Both the position numbers and the translations under genes were made by a program. Below are positions 34,877 through 44,300 of a stretch of 64,000 nucleotides of DNA, one piece after another. Source of the DNA: Arthrobacter sp. AFG20 (GTDB lineage Bacteria > Actinomycetota > Actinomycetes > Actinomycetales > Micrococcaceae). The DNA lies in assembly GCF_002892795.1 (NCBI RefSeq), contig NZ_PJMC01000008.1, forward strand, positions 62,001 to 126,000, in the 5' to 3' direction. The notes below the pieces were generated by a model. It was not told the DNA's origin, made no database searches, and was given only the letters and a program-made list of their open reading frames with translations. Every line of letters starts with the position of its first letter. Position 1 is the stretch's first letter.

Positions 34877-35329
34877 TCAGTGACCCTTTGTGCCGAATTC
34901 GGCGCCGAACAGTTCCGCGGCACCAATGGTGACAACATCAGTTCCAGCAGGGGGACCGGACTGGAGCTGCACCTGGTTGTTGGCGATCTTTTCTACCGTC
35001 ACGGCGGCCCGGATGTAGGTCCGGGGCTCGGGATTGGTGTAGACCCAGGTCTTTCCGTTGGCGTCATAGACCAGTGAGCCGTAGGGCACCTGCAGCGGAC
35101 TGCCTTCACCCTTGGTCACCTTGACCGTGGTCACGCCCAGCCTTTCCACTGCCTTGTCTGTCAGCGTCAGTTTGTTCAGGTCCGGGCCGGCCTTCTCCAT
35201 GGTGGACGCTGCCTGCCCGGCGGGCGCCGCGGCAGTTTTCACTGTGGCACATCCGGAGAGGCCAATGGACGCTGCGCAGACCAGCACCAGAACAGAACGC
35301 CAGCCGCCAAAATCACTATTGCTTTTCAT
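34877..35329 (-). CDS. Small lipoprotein, possible minimal RND adaptor
   Basis: The 150-residue protein has a signal peptide with lipobox LSGC near residue 27. After a short linker comes a region (about 50-140) resembling the membrane-proximal end domain of CusB/CzcB adaptors: LTLTDKAVERLGVTTV, VPYGSLVYDANGKTWVYTN and VVTIGAAELFGAEFG. The barrel-sandwich and hairpin parts of a normal adaptor (350-500 residues) are absent. It overlaps the upstream permease gene by 4 bp and precedes the other by one base. Confidence 0.8.
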   Translation of the reverse strand: MKSNSDFGGWRSVLVLVCAASIGLSGCATVKTAAAPAGQAASTMEKAGPDLNKLTLTDKAVERLGVTTVKVTKGEGSPLQVPYGSLVYDANGKTWVYTNPEPRTYIRAAVTVEKIANNQVQLQSGPPAGTDVVTIGAAELFGAEFGTKGH

Positions 35330-38300
35330 GACAATTCCGACCTCTCTGGCAGAACTGGTCCGTTGTTAATCACCAATGAGCTCCCCCAGTCCGTGTTGGT
35401 GCGTGGACCAATGCGGAGGAAGAGGATCGGCAGAATAAATAGGGTCAGCAGGGCGGTGGTAATAAGCCCGCCCCACACAACCAGCGCCAGCGGAAGGAGC
35501 ATGCCTCCGCCGACCGGCCCACCGAGCAGCACCAGCGGCACCAGCGCCAGTCCGGTGATCACGGTGGTCAAAACAGTTGGCAGAAGCCGCTCTCCGGCCG
35601 CCTGCCGCATGAGATGTGCCGGCGAATCCGACGGGGCACGGGACTGCAGTGATTGATAGGTTCCCATCAGCATGACCACGTCCCTGATCGCCAGGGCGAG
35701 CACCGCCGCCAGCGCCACCAGCACGTACACGGAGCCGAAACCGCCGGCCAGGTCGGCGGCGAGGATTCCGCCGGAGAGTGCAACCGGAAGCAGCAGGAAG
35801 ACGAGCCCTGCGAGCCGCCAGTTGCCGAGGACCGTCAGCAGCAGGACCAGGATGCCGGCTGCCGCCGCGAGGGCGAGCCACCAGATGAGCGCACCGGCAG
35901 CTTGCTTTTCGGCGTACTGCGGCGGGATCTCAGCGTGGTACTCCACGGGGAACTGCATGCCCTTGATGGCGGCCTGGACATCGCTGGTGACGTCACCGAG
36001 GCTGCGGCCCTGGATATTGGCCACGACGTCGACGCGCCTGGAGGTATCGTCATGATGGATCACGGTCTGGTTGGGGCGGAGCGTGACCTTGGCCACGTCA
36101 CCCAGCCGGACCTGCCCTCCTTCAGGCTTGTCAACCATCATGTCGGTAACGCTTGTCAGGCTGTTCCGGGTGGATTCCGTACCCTTGACGATCACCTGGA
36201 ACACCTTTTGCTGCTCGAACAGGTACCCCACCTCGATGCCCTGTAGGACGGCGGCAGCCGCACGCCGGACATCGCCGGGCTTGATGCCCTGCTTCTGCGC
36301 CTTGGCGAGGTCAACCTCGATTTCCGCAACAGGCTGGTCTACGGTGACATCCACCTGCGGCTCAACCACGCCGTCCGTACGCGACAGGATTCCGCGGATT
36401 TCGTCTGCCTTCTGCCGGAGGATGTCCAGGTCAACGCCGTAAACGCGCACCCTGAACTGGCGGTTGTCGATTTCACTGGCAGCAGCAACCTGCTGCTCCG
36501 GGTAGGTGGTCACCTTCGCCGTCAGGCCCGGGTACCCCTCAACAATCTCCTGCACGTCGGAGCGCACGCTGCTGATGTTGGCGCCGTCCTCCATGGTCAC
36601 CCAGAGCTCGCCGGCATTGACGTCAGAGGAGCTATCGGAGGTGATGGCACGTCCCACGTGGCCGCCCACGGAAGAGACTCCGCGGATTCCGCTCAGCTCT
36701 TCGCTGGCATTGGTCATTACCCTGTTCATCACGTCGGTACCTGTGCTTGCCGCCGCCTCCCATTCCACGAGGAGGGTGCGGTCGGGAACAGCGGCCACAA
36801 CAGGAAGCTCCTTCGTAGCGGACGGAATGATGGCAAGTGCGGCGATGGCCATGGCTGCCGCCGCAAGGGCGAATACCGTGGCCACCTTTCCGGTGAAGGC
36901 CCGCGCCGAGCGCTCGTAACCGAGCCGGGCCTTGCGGACCACCGAAAGGCTGCGCCGTGGCCGCCTGTGACCCCACCGCAGCAGGACCGCCAATGCGGGC
37001 GTCACCGTCAGCGCCACGAGCATGGCCACAGCGGTGGCCAACAGGTAGGACAGCACCAGGGGCTTCAGGAACGCACCCTCCACACCCGGGACAAACAGCG
37101 CCGGCGTGAGGGCAAGCAGAGCGGCGAGTCCGGCGAACAGGACGGGCACGCGGGACCGCTGCAGCCCGTGGGCAAGCAGGGCTTCGCGCGACACCCGGTC
37201 ATCGGCCGATTCCCGCCGAAAGCTGTGCAGGTCGGTGATGACATCGCCGATGACCACGAGGAGGGCAAGGACCAGGCCCGCGAACGCCATGACGTTCAGG
37301 ACCGCTCCCTGGAACTGCAGCACCAGCGCCGCAGCCATGGCCGCCACGGAAATGGCGATGAAGGCCAGCAGGGCGTACCGCCAGGACCGGAATGCGAAGC
37401 CGATCAGCGCCGTAACTATCAGGAGACTGACCAGCAGGGCAAGACCGAGGCTGCCAACGGCGGACTCAACGAAGGAGGCCGGGCGGAACACTGTGGAGTC
37501 CACGGTGATGCCGGAAAGGCCCGGACGCAGACCGTCCAGCACCGCCTCGACGCGTTGCGTCACGTCGGCGACGCTCGTGTCCGGGAACTTCTCGATGACC
37601 AGCAGCAGGCCGGGCGACTTGCCGGTGACAGCATCGCCGATCAGCGGCTGGTGGTCCTCACTCAGGGTGGTGACGTCGGCCAGCGTCAGCGACTTGTCGG
37701 CTGCGCCTTCAACGCTGACCTTGCCGAGGTCTGCCGGTGTCCGGATCGGAAGCACGTGCTGGATGCCGATGCGCTGGTTGGCGGACTCAAGGAAGCCGCC
37801 TGTGCCCGGGGTTGATGCTTCCAGGAAGCTCAACGGGGACACCCACACCGCATTGCCGGCGGTCTCAACCACCTGGTTAAGGGTGACGTTCTTCGCGCGG
37901 AGCTGTTTCGGGTCCACCTGCACCTGCAGCTGCTGTTCGCGCTGGCCGTAAATGGAGACGTTTGCCACGCCCGGGACACCCATGAGCGCCGGCTTGACAT
38001 CCCAGCGGGCCAGGACGGACATGTCGATTGGCGACACGTCCTGTGAGGACATCTGGACCATCATGACGCGGCTCGTCGAGGAGAGCGGCTGCATCAGTAC
38101 CGGCGGAGTTGACACATTGGGCAGCGCGAAGGCCTGCGTCAGCCGCTCAGCAACGAGCTGCCGGGCACGGAGGATATCGGTGCCAGGCTCAAAAATCATC
38201 TCAATCGAAGAGAGGCCCGGGACTGACTTCGAACGGATTTCGTCGAGCCAGGCAACCCCGTTCAGCAGGTCGGCCTCCATAGGCGAGGTAATGAGCTGTT

Positions 38301-38484
38301 CGACCTCCACGGCGGACAGGCCCAGTGCCTCGGTTTGGATCTCCACATGCGGCGGAGAGAATTCTGGAAGATTATCCACTGGCATTGACGGCAGGGTTGT
38401 TAATCCGAACCCCAGAATGCCGGCAGCAGCGGCTAAAACTATCAATCGAAACTTAAGACTCCAGCGGACAAGCCAACCGGTCAT
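35326..38484 (-). CDS. RND efflux permease, CusA/CzcA-like (second of pair)
   Basis: The 1052-residue paralogue shares LPEFSPPHVEIQT, the porter domains and the repeats of the first permease. In the membrane charge cluster, the DD-x3-D-x-EN of the partner is replaced by GD-x3-D-x-HS (VVIGDVITDLHSF), and the AARN segment by AIRDV. Proton coupling may therefore be altered. The start at 38484 gives the typical N terminus MTGWLVRWSLKFR; longer readings into the leader are unlikely. First gene of a three-gene operon. Confidence 0.88.
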   Translation of the reverse strand: MTGWLVRWSLKFRLIVLAAAAGILGFGLTTLPSMPVDNLPEFSPPHVEIQTEALGLSAVEVEQLITSPMEADLLNGVAWLDEIRSKSVPGLSSIEMIFEPGTDILRARQLVAERLTQAFALPNVSTPPVLMQPLSSTSRVMMVQMSSQDVSPIDMSVLARWDVKPALMGVPGVANVSIYGQREQQLQVQVDPKQLRAKNVTLNQVVETAGNAVWVSPLSFLEASTPGTGGFLESANQRIGIQHVLPIRTPADLGKVSVEGAADKSLTLADVTTLSEDHQPLIGDAVTGKSPGLLLVIEKFPDTSVADVTQRVEAVLDGLRPGLSGITVDSTVFRPASFVESAVGSLGLALLVSLLIVTALIGFAFRSWRYALLAFIAISVAAMAAALVLQFQGAVLNVMAFAGLVLALLVVIGDVITDLHSFRRESADDRVSREALLAHGLQRSRVPVLFAGLAALLALTPALFVPGVEGAFLKPLVLSYLLATAVAMLVALTVTPALAVLLRWGHRRPRRSLSVVRKARLGYERSARAFTGKVATVFALAAAAMAIAALAIIPSATKELPVVAAVPDRTLLVEWEAAASTGTDVMNRVMTNASEELSGIRGVSSVGGHVGRAITSDSSSDVNAGELWVTMEDGANISSVRSDVQEIVEGYPGLTAKVTTYPEQQVAAASEIDNRQFRVRVYGVDLDILRQKADEIRGILSRTDGVVEPQVDVTVDQPVAEIEVDLAKAQKQGIKPGDVRRAAAAVLQGIEVGYLFEQQKVFQVIVKGTESTRNSLTSVTDMMVDKPEGGQVRLGDVAKVTLRPNQTVIHHDDTSRRVDVVANIQGRSLGDVTSDVQAAIKGMQFPVEYHAEIPPQYAEKQAAGALIWWLALAAAAGILVLLLTVLGNWRLAGLVFLLLPVALSGGILAADLAGGFGSVYVLVALAAVLALAIRDVVMLMGTYQSLQSRAPSDSPAHLMRQAAGERLLPTVLTTVITGLALVPLVLLGGPVGGGMLLPLALVVWGGLITTALLTLFILPILFLRIGPRTNTDWGSSLVINNGPVLPERSELS

Positions 38485-38955
38485 AACCTCAGCCCCCATC
38501 GTTATTGGATTCGGCGGCGTTGCCGGAAACCAATGACTGATGCGCCTCTTCAGGAACGTCCGCAGCGGCGTTGCCGCGGACGAGTGCCGAGCTGTCTCCC
38601 CGCAACCCTGCGCAGCCCCCGTTGCCGGGGGACACTTGTGGCCACGGGAGTGATGACTGACCGCGGCCAAACTACGAGCTTTTTGTCCTTGCCGGCTTTC
38701 GATTCCTACAAGGTATGGACAGGCGAGACCATGTTCAGTGTGGCACACCGAAAACTGCAGATCAACGCAACTTCGGCCTCAGGATTAGGTAATTTTGCGC
38801 TACCGAGCTGGTTTATCGTTGCATCACCGTCCGCGGGAGCCCTCGCGGACCGAATGTAGGAAGCCTGCTCCGCAGATGTCACAATCCGGACATCAAATCG
38901 GAGTCCCCGCCGCGCCTTCGTTGACTCCGGCAGGAACGCCCGCAATGTTAGAGCC
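38485..38955. other. 471 bp intergenic region
   Basis: It lies between the divergent RND operon and the DUF4232 lipoprotein gene. No gene is supported. It is AT-richer at 38690-38830 and holds GTGTG-G-CACAC (38738-38748), a perfect palindrome that could be an operator for either side. A metal-responsive regulator gene is not adjacent. Confidence 0.5.
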
Positions 38956-39639
38956 ATGAGGCCTCAGCGAATTACCAACGGACTGATTTGCACTACGGTG
39001 GCTGCCACCCTGGCGCTGCTGCTCACCGCTTGCGGACCCAGCCAGCCATCCACCCAGGGGGCAACCGAACCGGCCACCGGCTCAACCACCCCGATCCCGC
39101 AGGCAGCCCCCGAAACTTCCGCACCGCCGTCGTCCTCTGCTTCGCCTGCCCAATCCCGGCCGGCTTCGCCAACTACGACTTCTTCGGCTCCAGCGGCACC
39201 GCAGTCCACCGCCGCGGGCGCCCAGTTGTGCAAGGCCTCAGGACTGAAAGCCACCACGGATGCCACGGGCGGCGGTGCCGCCGGCAGCATCTACATGGAG
39301 CTGATCATCACCAACAGCGGTGAGGCCTCCTGCCACCTGAAAGGGTTCGCCGGCGTGTCCCTGACCACCGGACCGAGCGGGCAGCCCATCGGGGCCCCGG
39401 CCCGGCGCGACACCTCCGCCGCCGTCCAGGACGTCCTGCTGGCCCCCGGGAAGTCAGGAACCGCGGTGCTCCGCTACACGCAGGCGGGGAATTACCCGGA
39501 CTGCACCAAGACCGCTGCCGCCGGATTCCGGATCTACCCGCCGGAGGACACGGCATCGCTGTTCGTGGCCCGGCCCTCGGATGCCTGCAGCAACGCCTCC
39601 ATTGAGCTCCTGAGCATCGGGGCATTCCAGGCCCGCTAG
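38956..39639 (+). CDS. DUF4232 family lipoprotein
   Basis: The 227-residue protein has a signal peptide with lipobox LTAC at about residue 27. A Ser/Thr/Pro/Ala-rich linker to about residue 90 probably crosses the wall. The external DUF4232 domain follows, with IYMELIITNSGEASCHLKGFAGVSL and APARRD; two cysteine pairs may form disulfides. The function of the family is unknown. It stands alone between the RND promoter region and the oxidoreductase. Confidence 0.85.
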   Translation: MRPQRITNGLICTTVAATLALLLTACGPSQPSTQGATEPATGSTTPIPQAAPETSAPPSSSASPAQSRPASPTTTSSAPAAPQSTAAGAQLCKASGLKATTDATGGGAAGSIYMELIITNSGEASCHLKGFAGVSLTTGPSGQPIGAPARRDTSAAVQDVLLAPGKSGTAVLRYTQAGNYPDCTKTAAAGFRIYPPEDTASLFVARPSDACSNASIELLSIGAFQAR

Positions 39640-39798
39640 AGCAAAGTTTGCCCCAAGCAACCTGTCCTGTTCCAAGGCTGTTCCGGCCCCAACTCCGTAA
39701 GTACACTTACGATTACGTCAGGGTCGCCGCTGCTAGCGCCGGGCCTGCTGCGGGAACGCCCCGCGACAAAGACGCAGGCCAAAGGCAGGTTGAGACAC

Positions 39799-41289
39799 GT
39801 GACGTCACTCTGGTTGGACCGCACCGACACTTTCACCGGCGACCCATTCACCCCCGGCGAGTCCTATGACACCGTGGTGGTCGGCGCCGGCCTGACCGGC
39901 CTGACCACGGCCCTGTTGCTGGCCCGCTCGGGACAGAACGTGCTTGTCCTGGAAGCGCGCGGCCTGGGCGCCGTGGCCACCGGCAACACCACGGCCAAGG
40001 TCACGCTGCTGCAGGGCACCGTGCTGTCATCCCTCCGGCAGCAGTACCCCCAGAAGGTGGTGGACGCCTACGTGTCCGGCAACCGCGAGGGGCAGGCATG
40101 GCTGCTGCGGTACCTGGAGCAGCGCGGCGTGCCGTTCCAGGTGCGCGACGCCTACACGTACGCCGCTACCCAGCAGGGCAGGGAGGCAGTGCGGGCGGAG
40201 CTCACGGCGGCCCTCGCCGCCGATCTGGAGGTGGACTACGTCCGGGATGCGGGCTTGCCGTTCCCTATCCGGGGAGCCGTGCTCCTTCGCGGGCAGGCCC
40301 AGATCAACCCCATGGATGTGCTCACCGCGCTGGCAGAAGACGTCCGGGGCCACGGCGGCAGGATCGTCACAGGGGTTCGGGTGCGGAACGTCACCGGCGC
40401 CGGGCCGTCAGCCGTCCACACGGACAGCGGATCTGTGCAGGCCGACTCGGTGGTGCTGGCCACAGGCAGCCCCATCCTGAACCGCGGCCTCTACTTCGCC
40501 AAGCTCAAGCCGAACCGCTCCTATGCCGCAGCCCTGGAGCTCGCAGGAAACGCGACGCCGCCGGAGGGCATGTACATTTCCGTGGAACAGCCCGTGCGCT
40601 CCATCAGGGACTACCCGGCGGACGGCAAGAATCTGCTGCTGGTGGGCGGCAACGGGCACCCCGTCGGAAAGGCCCGCTCAGAAAAGGAACATCTGGAGAA
40701 CGTCCTGTCATGGGCACAGCAGCACTTCCCCGGCGCCACTGTCACCCACACGTGGTCCGCGCAGGATTACCAGGCCACCAACCTCATGCCGTTCTTCGGC
40801 AAACTCCCCCGCGGCCGCGGGCGCATCTTCTTCGCAACCGGCTACAACAAATGGGGCATGACCAACGCGGTGGCCGCGTCCCTGGGCATCGCCGCGGACA
40901 TCCTCGGAGGCCAACTGCCATGGGCCAACACCATCCACCGCAGGGTGACATCACCTCCGGGTGCGGCCTCGGCCGTGACCCTCAATGCGGGGGTGGCCGC
41001 CACACTGGCCAAGGACTGGGGCAGGCTGCAAAAGCTTCCTCCCTCGGACGGCACCGTGCCCGAAGAGGGCACTGGGACCGTGGCGATGCGCGAACGGAAG
41101 CCCGTGGCCACCTCCACCGTCAATGGAACGACGTGCAGCCTGTCCGCGGTCTGCACGCACCTGGGCGGAATCCTGCACTGGAACGACAACGAAAAGTCCT
41201 GGGACTGCCCGCTGCACGGCTCCCGGTTCAGCAGCGACGGCCAGGTCCTGGAGGGGCCAGCCACCCGCGACCTTCCTCCGGCCGGGTAA
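39799..41289 (+). CDS. FAD-dependent oxidoreductase with C-terminal Rieske domain
   Basis: The 496-residue protein has a DAO-type FAD domain with VVVGAGLTGLTTALLLARSG and the ARGLGAVATGNTTAKVT segment typical of glycine-oxidase-like enzymes. From about residue 420 a Rieske [2Fe-2S] domain follows with Cys-x-His in CTHLGG and Cys-x2-His in CPLHGSRF. The combination suggests electron transfer from an oxidised amine or similar donor to the cluster. The GTG at 39799 has GCAGG nine bases upstream; a TTG at 39790 is an alternative. Substrate unknown. Confidence 0.88.
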   Translation: MTSLWLDRTDTFTGDPFTPGESYDTVVVGAGLTGLTTALLLARSGQNVLVLEARGLGAVATGNTTAKVTLLQGTVLSSLRQQYPQKVVDAYVSGNREGQAWLLRYLEQRGVPFQVRDAYTYAATQQGREAVRAELTAALAADLEVDYVRDAGLPFPIRGAVLLRGQAQINPMDVLTALAEDVRGHGGRIVTGVRVRNVTGAGPSAVHTDSGSVQADSVVLATGSPILNRGLYFAKLKPNRSYAAALELAGNATPPEGMYISVEQPVRSIRDYPADGKNLLLVGGNGHPVGKARSEKEHLENVLSWAQQHFPGATVTHTWSAQDYQATNLMPFFGKLPRGRGRIFFATGYNKWGMTNAVAASLGIAADILGGQLPWANTIHRRVTSPPGAASAVTLNAGVAATLAKDWGRLQKLPPSDGTVPEEGTGTVAMRERKPVATSTVNGTTCSLSAVCTHLGGILHWNDNEKSWDCPLHGSRFSSDGQVLEGPATRDLPPAG

Positions 41290-41340
41290 GGCATCCCTGA
41301 TGCTTCTGTTGGTGTCGGTGCCGTGAGGCATGATGGAGGC

Positions 41341-44300
41341 ATGCAGTCGCAGGAGCCCGCCGGCACGTCCACCGGCACGTCCGCCGGGGACTCGATGGGC
41401 CAGTTCAGCCGGCCCACCAGGGAGTGGTTCCTCGGCGCGTTTTCCGAGCCCACCCCCGCCCAGCAGGGGGCTTGGAACGCGATTTCATCCGGTTCACACG
41501 CCCTTGTTGTTGCGCCCACCGGCTCAGGTAAAACCCTGGCCGCATTCCTCTGGGCCCTGGACAGGCTCCTGGTGTCCGGGTCGGCTGCACCCGCCGCTGC
41601 TTTGCCCGACGCTGCCGCGGCTGATGCTTCCGCCCTGCCGGGCCTCGAAGAACCGCCAGCCGGCGCCAAGACCAAGCAGTTCCGGGCACGGAAGCCCAAG
41701 CGGAAAACCAGCGTACTGTATATCTCCCCGCTCAAGGCGCTTGGCGTCGACGTCGAACGCAACCTCCGCGCCCCGCTGATCGGCATCACGCAGACGGCCA
41801 AGCGGCTGGACCTGCCGGCTCCCCTGATCACCGTAGGGGTCCGGTCCGGCGACACCCCCGCCTCCGAACGCCGCGCCCTGCTCAGCAACCCGCCGGACAT
41901 CCTGATCACCACCCCCGAGTCCCTCTTCCTGATGCTCACGTCCCGGGCCCGGGAAACACTCAGCGAGGTGGATACCGTTATCGTGGACGAGGTCCACGCC
42001 GTGGCCGGCACCAAGCGGGGGGCGCATCTTGCCGTGTCACTGGAGCGGCTGGACGCCCTGCTGCCCGCACCGGCACAGCGGATCGGGCTCTCCGCCACGG
42101 TCGAGCCGCGGGAACTGGTGGCGCAGTTCCTGGCCGGTTCCGCCCCGGTGGAGATCGTGGCTCCGCCTTCACGGAAGAACTGGGACCTCACGGTGTCCGT
42201 CCCCGTGGAGGACATGTCCGATCTGCAGGGCGCCGCGGGAGCCTTCGATTCCGGGCCGGCTTCCGGGCTGCAGCCGCAGGCCTCCATCTGGCCGCATGTG
42301 GAGGAAAAGATCGTGGACCTGGTGCTGGCCAACCAGTCCACCATCGTCTTTGCCAACTCGCGCCGGCTGGCGGAACGCCTGACCGCGCGGCTCAACGAAA
42401 TCCATGCGGAACGCCAGCTCCTGACCGTGGGCGGCGGCTGGGACGATCCTGCCCCATCCCCGTCCGGAGGCGTCCCGGCGTCGACCGCCACGCCCGCCCA
42501 CATGATGGCGCAGGCAGGAAGCACCGCAGGGGCAGAGCCGCTGCTGGCCCGGGCCCACCACGGCTCAGTGTCCAAGGACCAGCGGGCCCTGATCGAAGAC
42601 GACCTCAAATCCGGCCGGCTGCGCTGCGTGGTGGCCACGTCCTCACTGGAGCTCGGCATCGACATGGGCGCCGTGGACCTCGTGGTGCAGGTCGAATCGC
42701 CGCCTTCGGTGGCCAGCGGGCTGCAGCGGGTGGGCCGCGCCGGGCACCAGGTTGGCGAAATCTCCCAGGGTTACCTGTTCCCCAAGCACCGCGCCGACCT
42801 CGTGCACACCGCCATCACCGTTGAGCGCATGCTGGACGGCAAGATCGAGCGGCTGAGCGTGCCGGCCAATCCCCTCGACATCCTGGCCCAGCAGACCGTC
42901 GCGGCCACCGCCCTGGGCAGCATCGATGTGGAGGAGTGGTTCTCCACCGTCCGCCGCTCAGCCCCGTTCGCCACCCTCCCCCGGTCCGCCTTCGAGGCCA
43001 CGCTGGACCTGCTGGCCGGGCGCTACCCCTCGGATGAATTCGCCGAACTCCGCCCCCGGATCATCTGGGACCGCAACGCCGGGACCATCGAGGGCAGGCC
43101 CGGCGCCCAGCGGCTGGCCGTCACGTCCGGCGGCACCATCCCGGACCGCGGGCTGTTCGGCGTCTACATCATCGGAACGGAGACTGAGGGATCGGCCTCC
43201 CCGGCCGGATCGGGTGACGGAAAGGGGTCCGGCACGGCCCCGGCCAAGGGCGGCCGGCGGGTCGGCGAGCTCGACGAGGAGATGGTCTACGAGTCCCGCG
43301 TGGGCGACATCTTCGCGCTGGGGGCCACCAGCTGGAAGATCGAGGACATCACGCACGACCGCGTGCTCGTCTCGCCCGCCTTCGGCCAGCCCGGCAAACT
43401 TCCCTTCTGGAAGGGCGACTCCCTGGGACGCCCCGTGGACCTGGGCCGCGCCCTCGGCGCGTTCATCCGCGAACTGTCAGCATCCGACGTCGGCCCTGCC
43501 ACCGAACGCTGCAAGGCCAGCGGCCTTGACGACTTCGCCGCGAACAACCTCCTGCAGTACCTGTCCGAACAGAAGCTGGCCACGGAGGTGGTCCCGAGCG
43601 ACACGACGCTCGTGGTGGAACGCTTCCACGACGAACTCGGCGACTGGCGGGTCATTCTGCACAGCCCATTCGGCATGCCCGTCCATGCGCCGTGGGCCCT
43701 GGCCGTGGGACAGCGGCTGCACCAGCGGTACGGCCTGGACGGATCGGCGATGGCCGCCGATGACGGCATCGTGCTCCGCGTGCCCACGATGGAGGACGAA
43801 CCTCCCGGCGCCGAGCTGTTCCTGTTCGACCCCGAGGAGCTGGAGCAGATTGTCACCGCCGAGGTGGGCGGCAGTGCCCTGTTCGCATCGCGTTTCCGCG
43901 AGTGTGCGGCGCGTGCCCTGCTGCTGCCCCGGCAGACCCCCGGCAAGCGGCAGCCGCTGTGGCAGCAGCGCCAGCGGTCCGCCCAGCTGCTGGACGTCGC
44001 CCGGAAATACCCGTCATTCCCGATCGTGCTGGAAACCGTCCGCGAATGCCTGCAGGATGTGTACGACCTGCCGGCGCTGAAGGATATCGCCGCCTCGGTG
44101 GAGCGGCGCGAACTCCGGATCGTCCAGACCACCACCCAGCAGCCGTCCCCGTTCGCCAAGTCCCTGCTCTTCGGCTATGTGGCGCAGTTCCTCTACGAAG
44201 GCGATTCCCCGCTCGCCGAACGCCGGGCGGCCGCGCTGGCCCTGGACTCCACGCTGCTCAACGAACTCCTGGGCCGGGTGGAACTGCGTGAGCTCCTGGA

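Noticed and set aside
35653..37815. Plus-strand open frames opposite the second RND permease
   Set aside because: Compositional shadows with His/Gln/Arg-rich translations and no ribosome-binding sites.
38676..38688. Possible third copy of the 63 bp element (GAGCTTTTTGTCC)
   Set aside because: Only the first dozen bases resemble the element end; no second end lies at the right distance.
38485..38748. N-terminal extension of the second RND permease
   Set aside because: The extension would be hydrophilic and unlike family members; the start at 38484 gives the standard N terminus.
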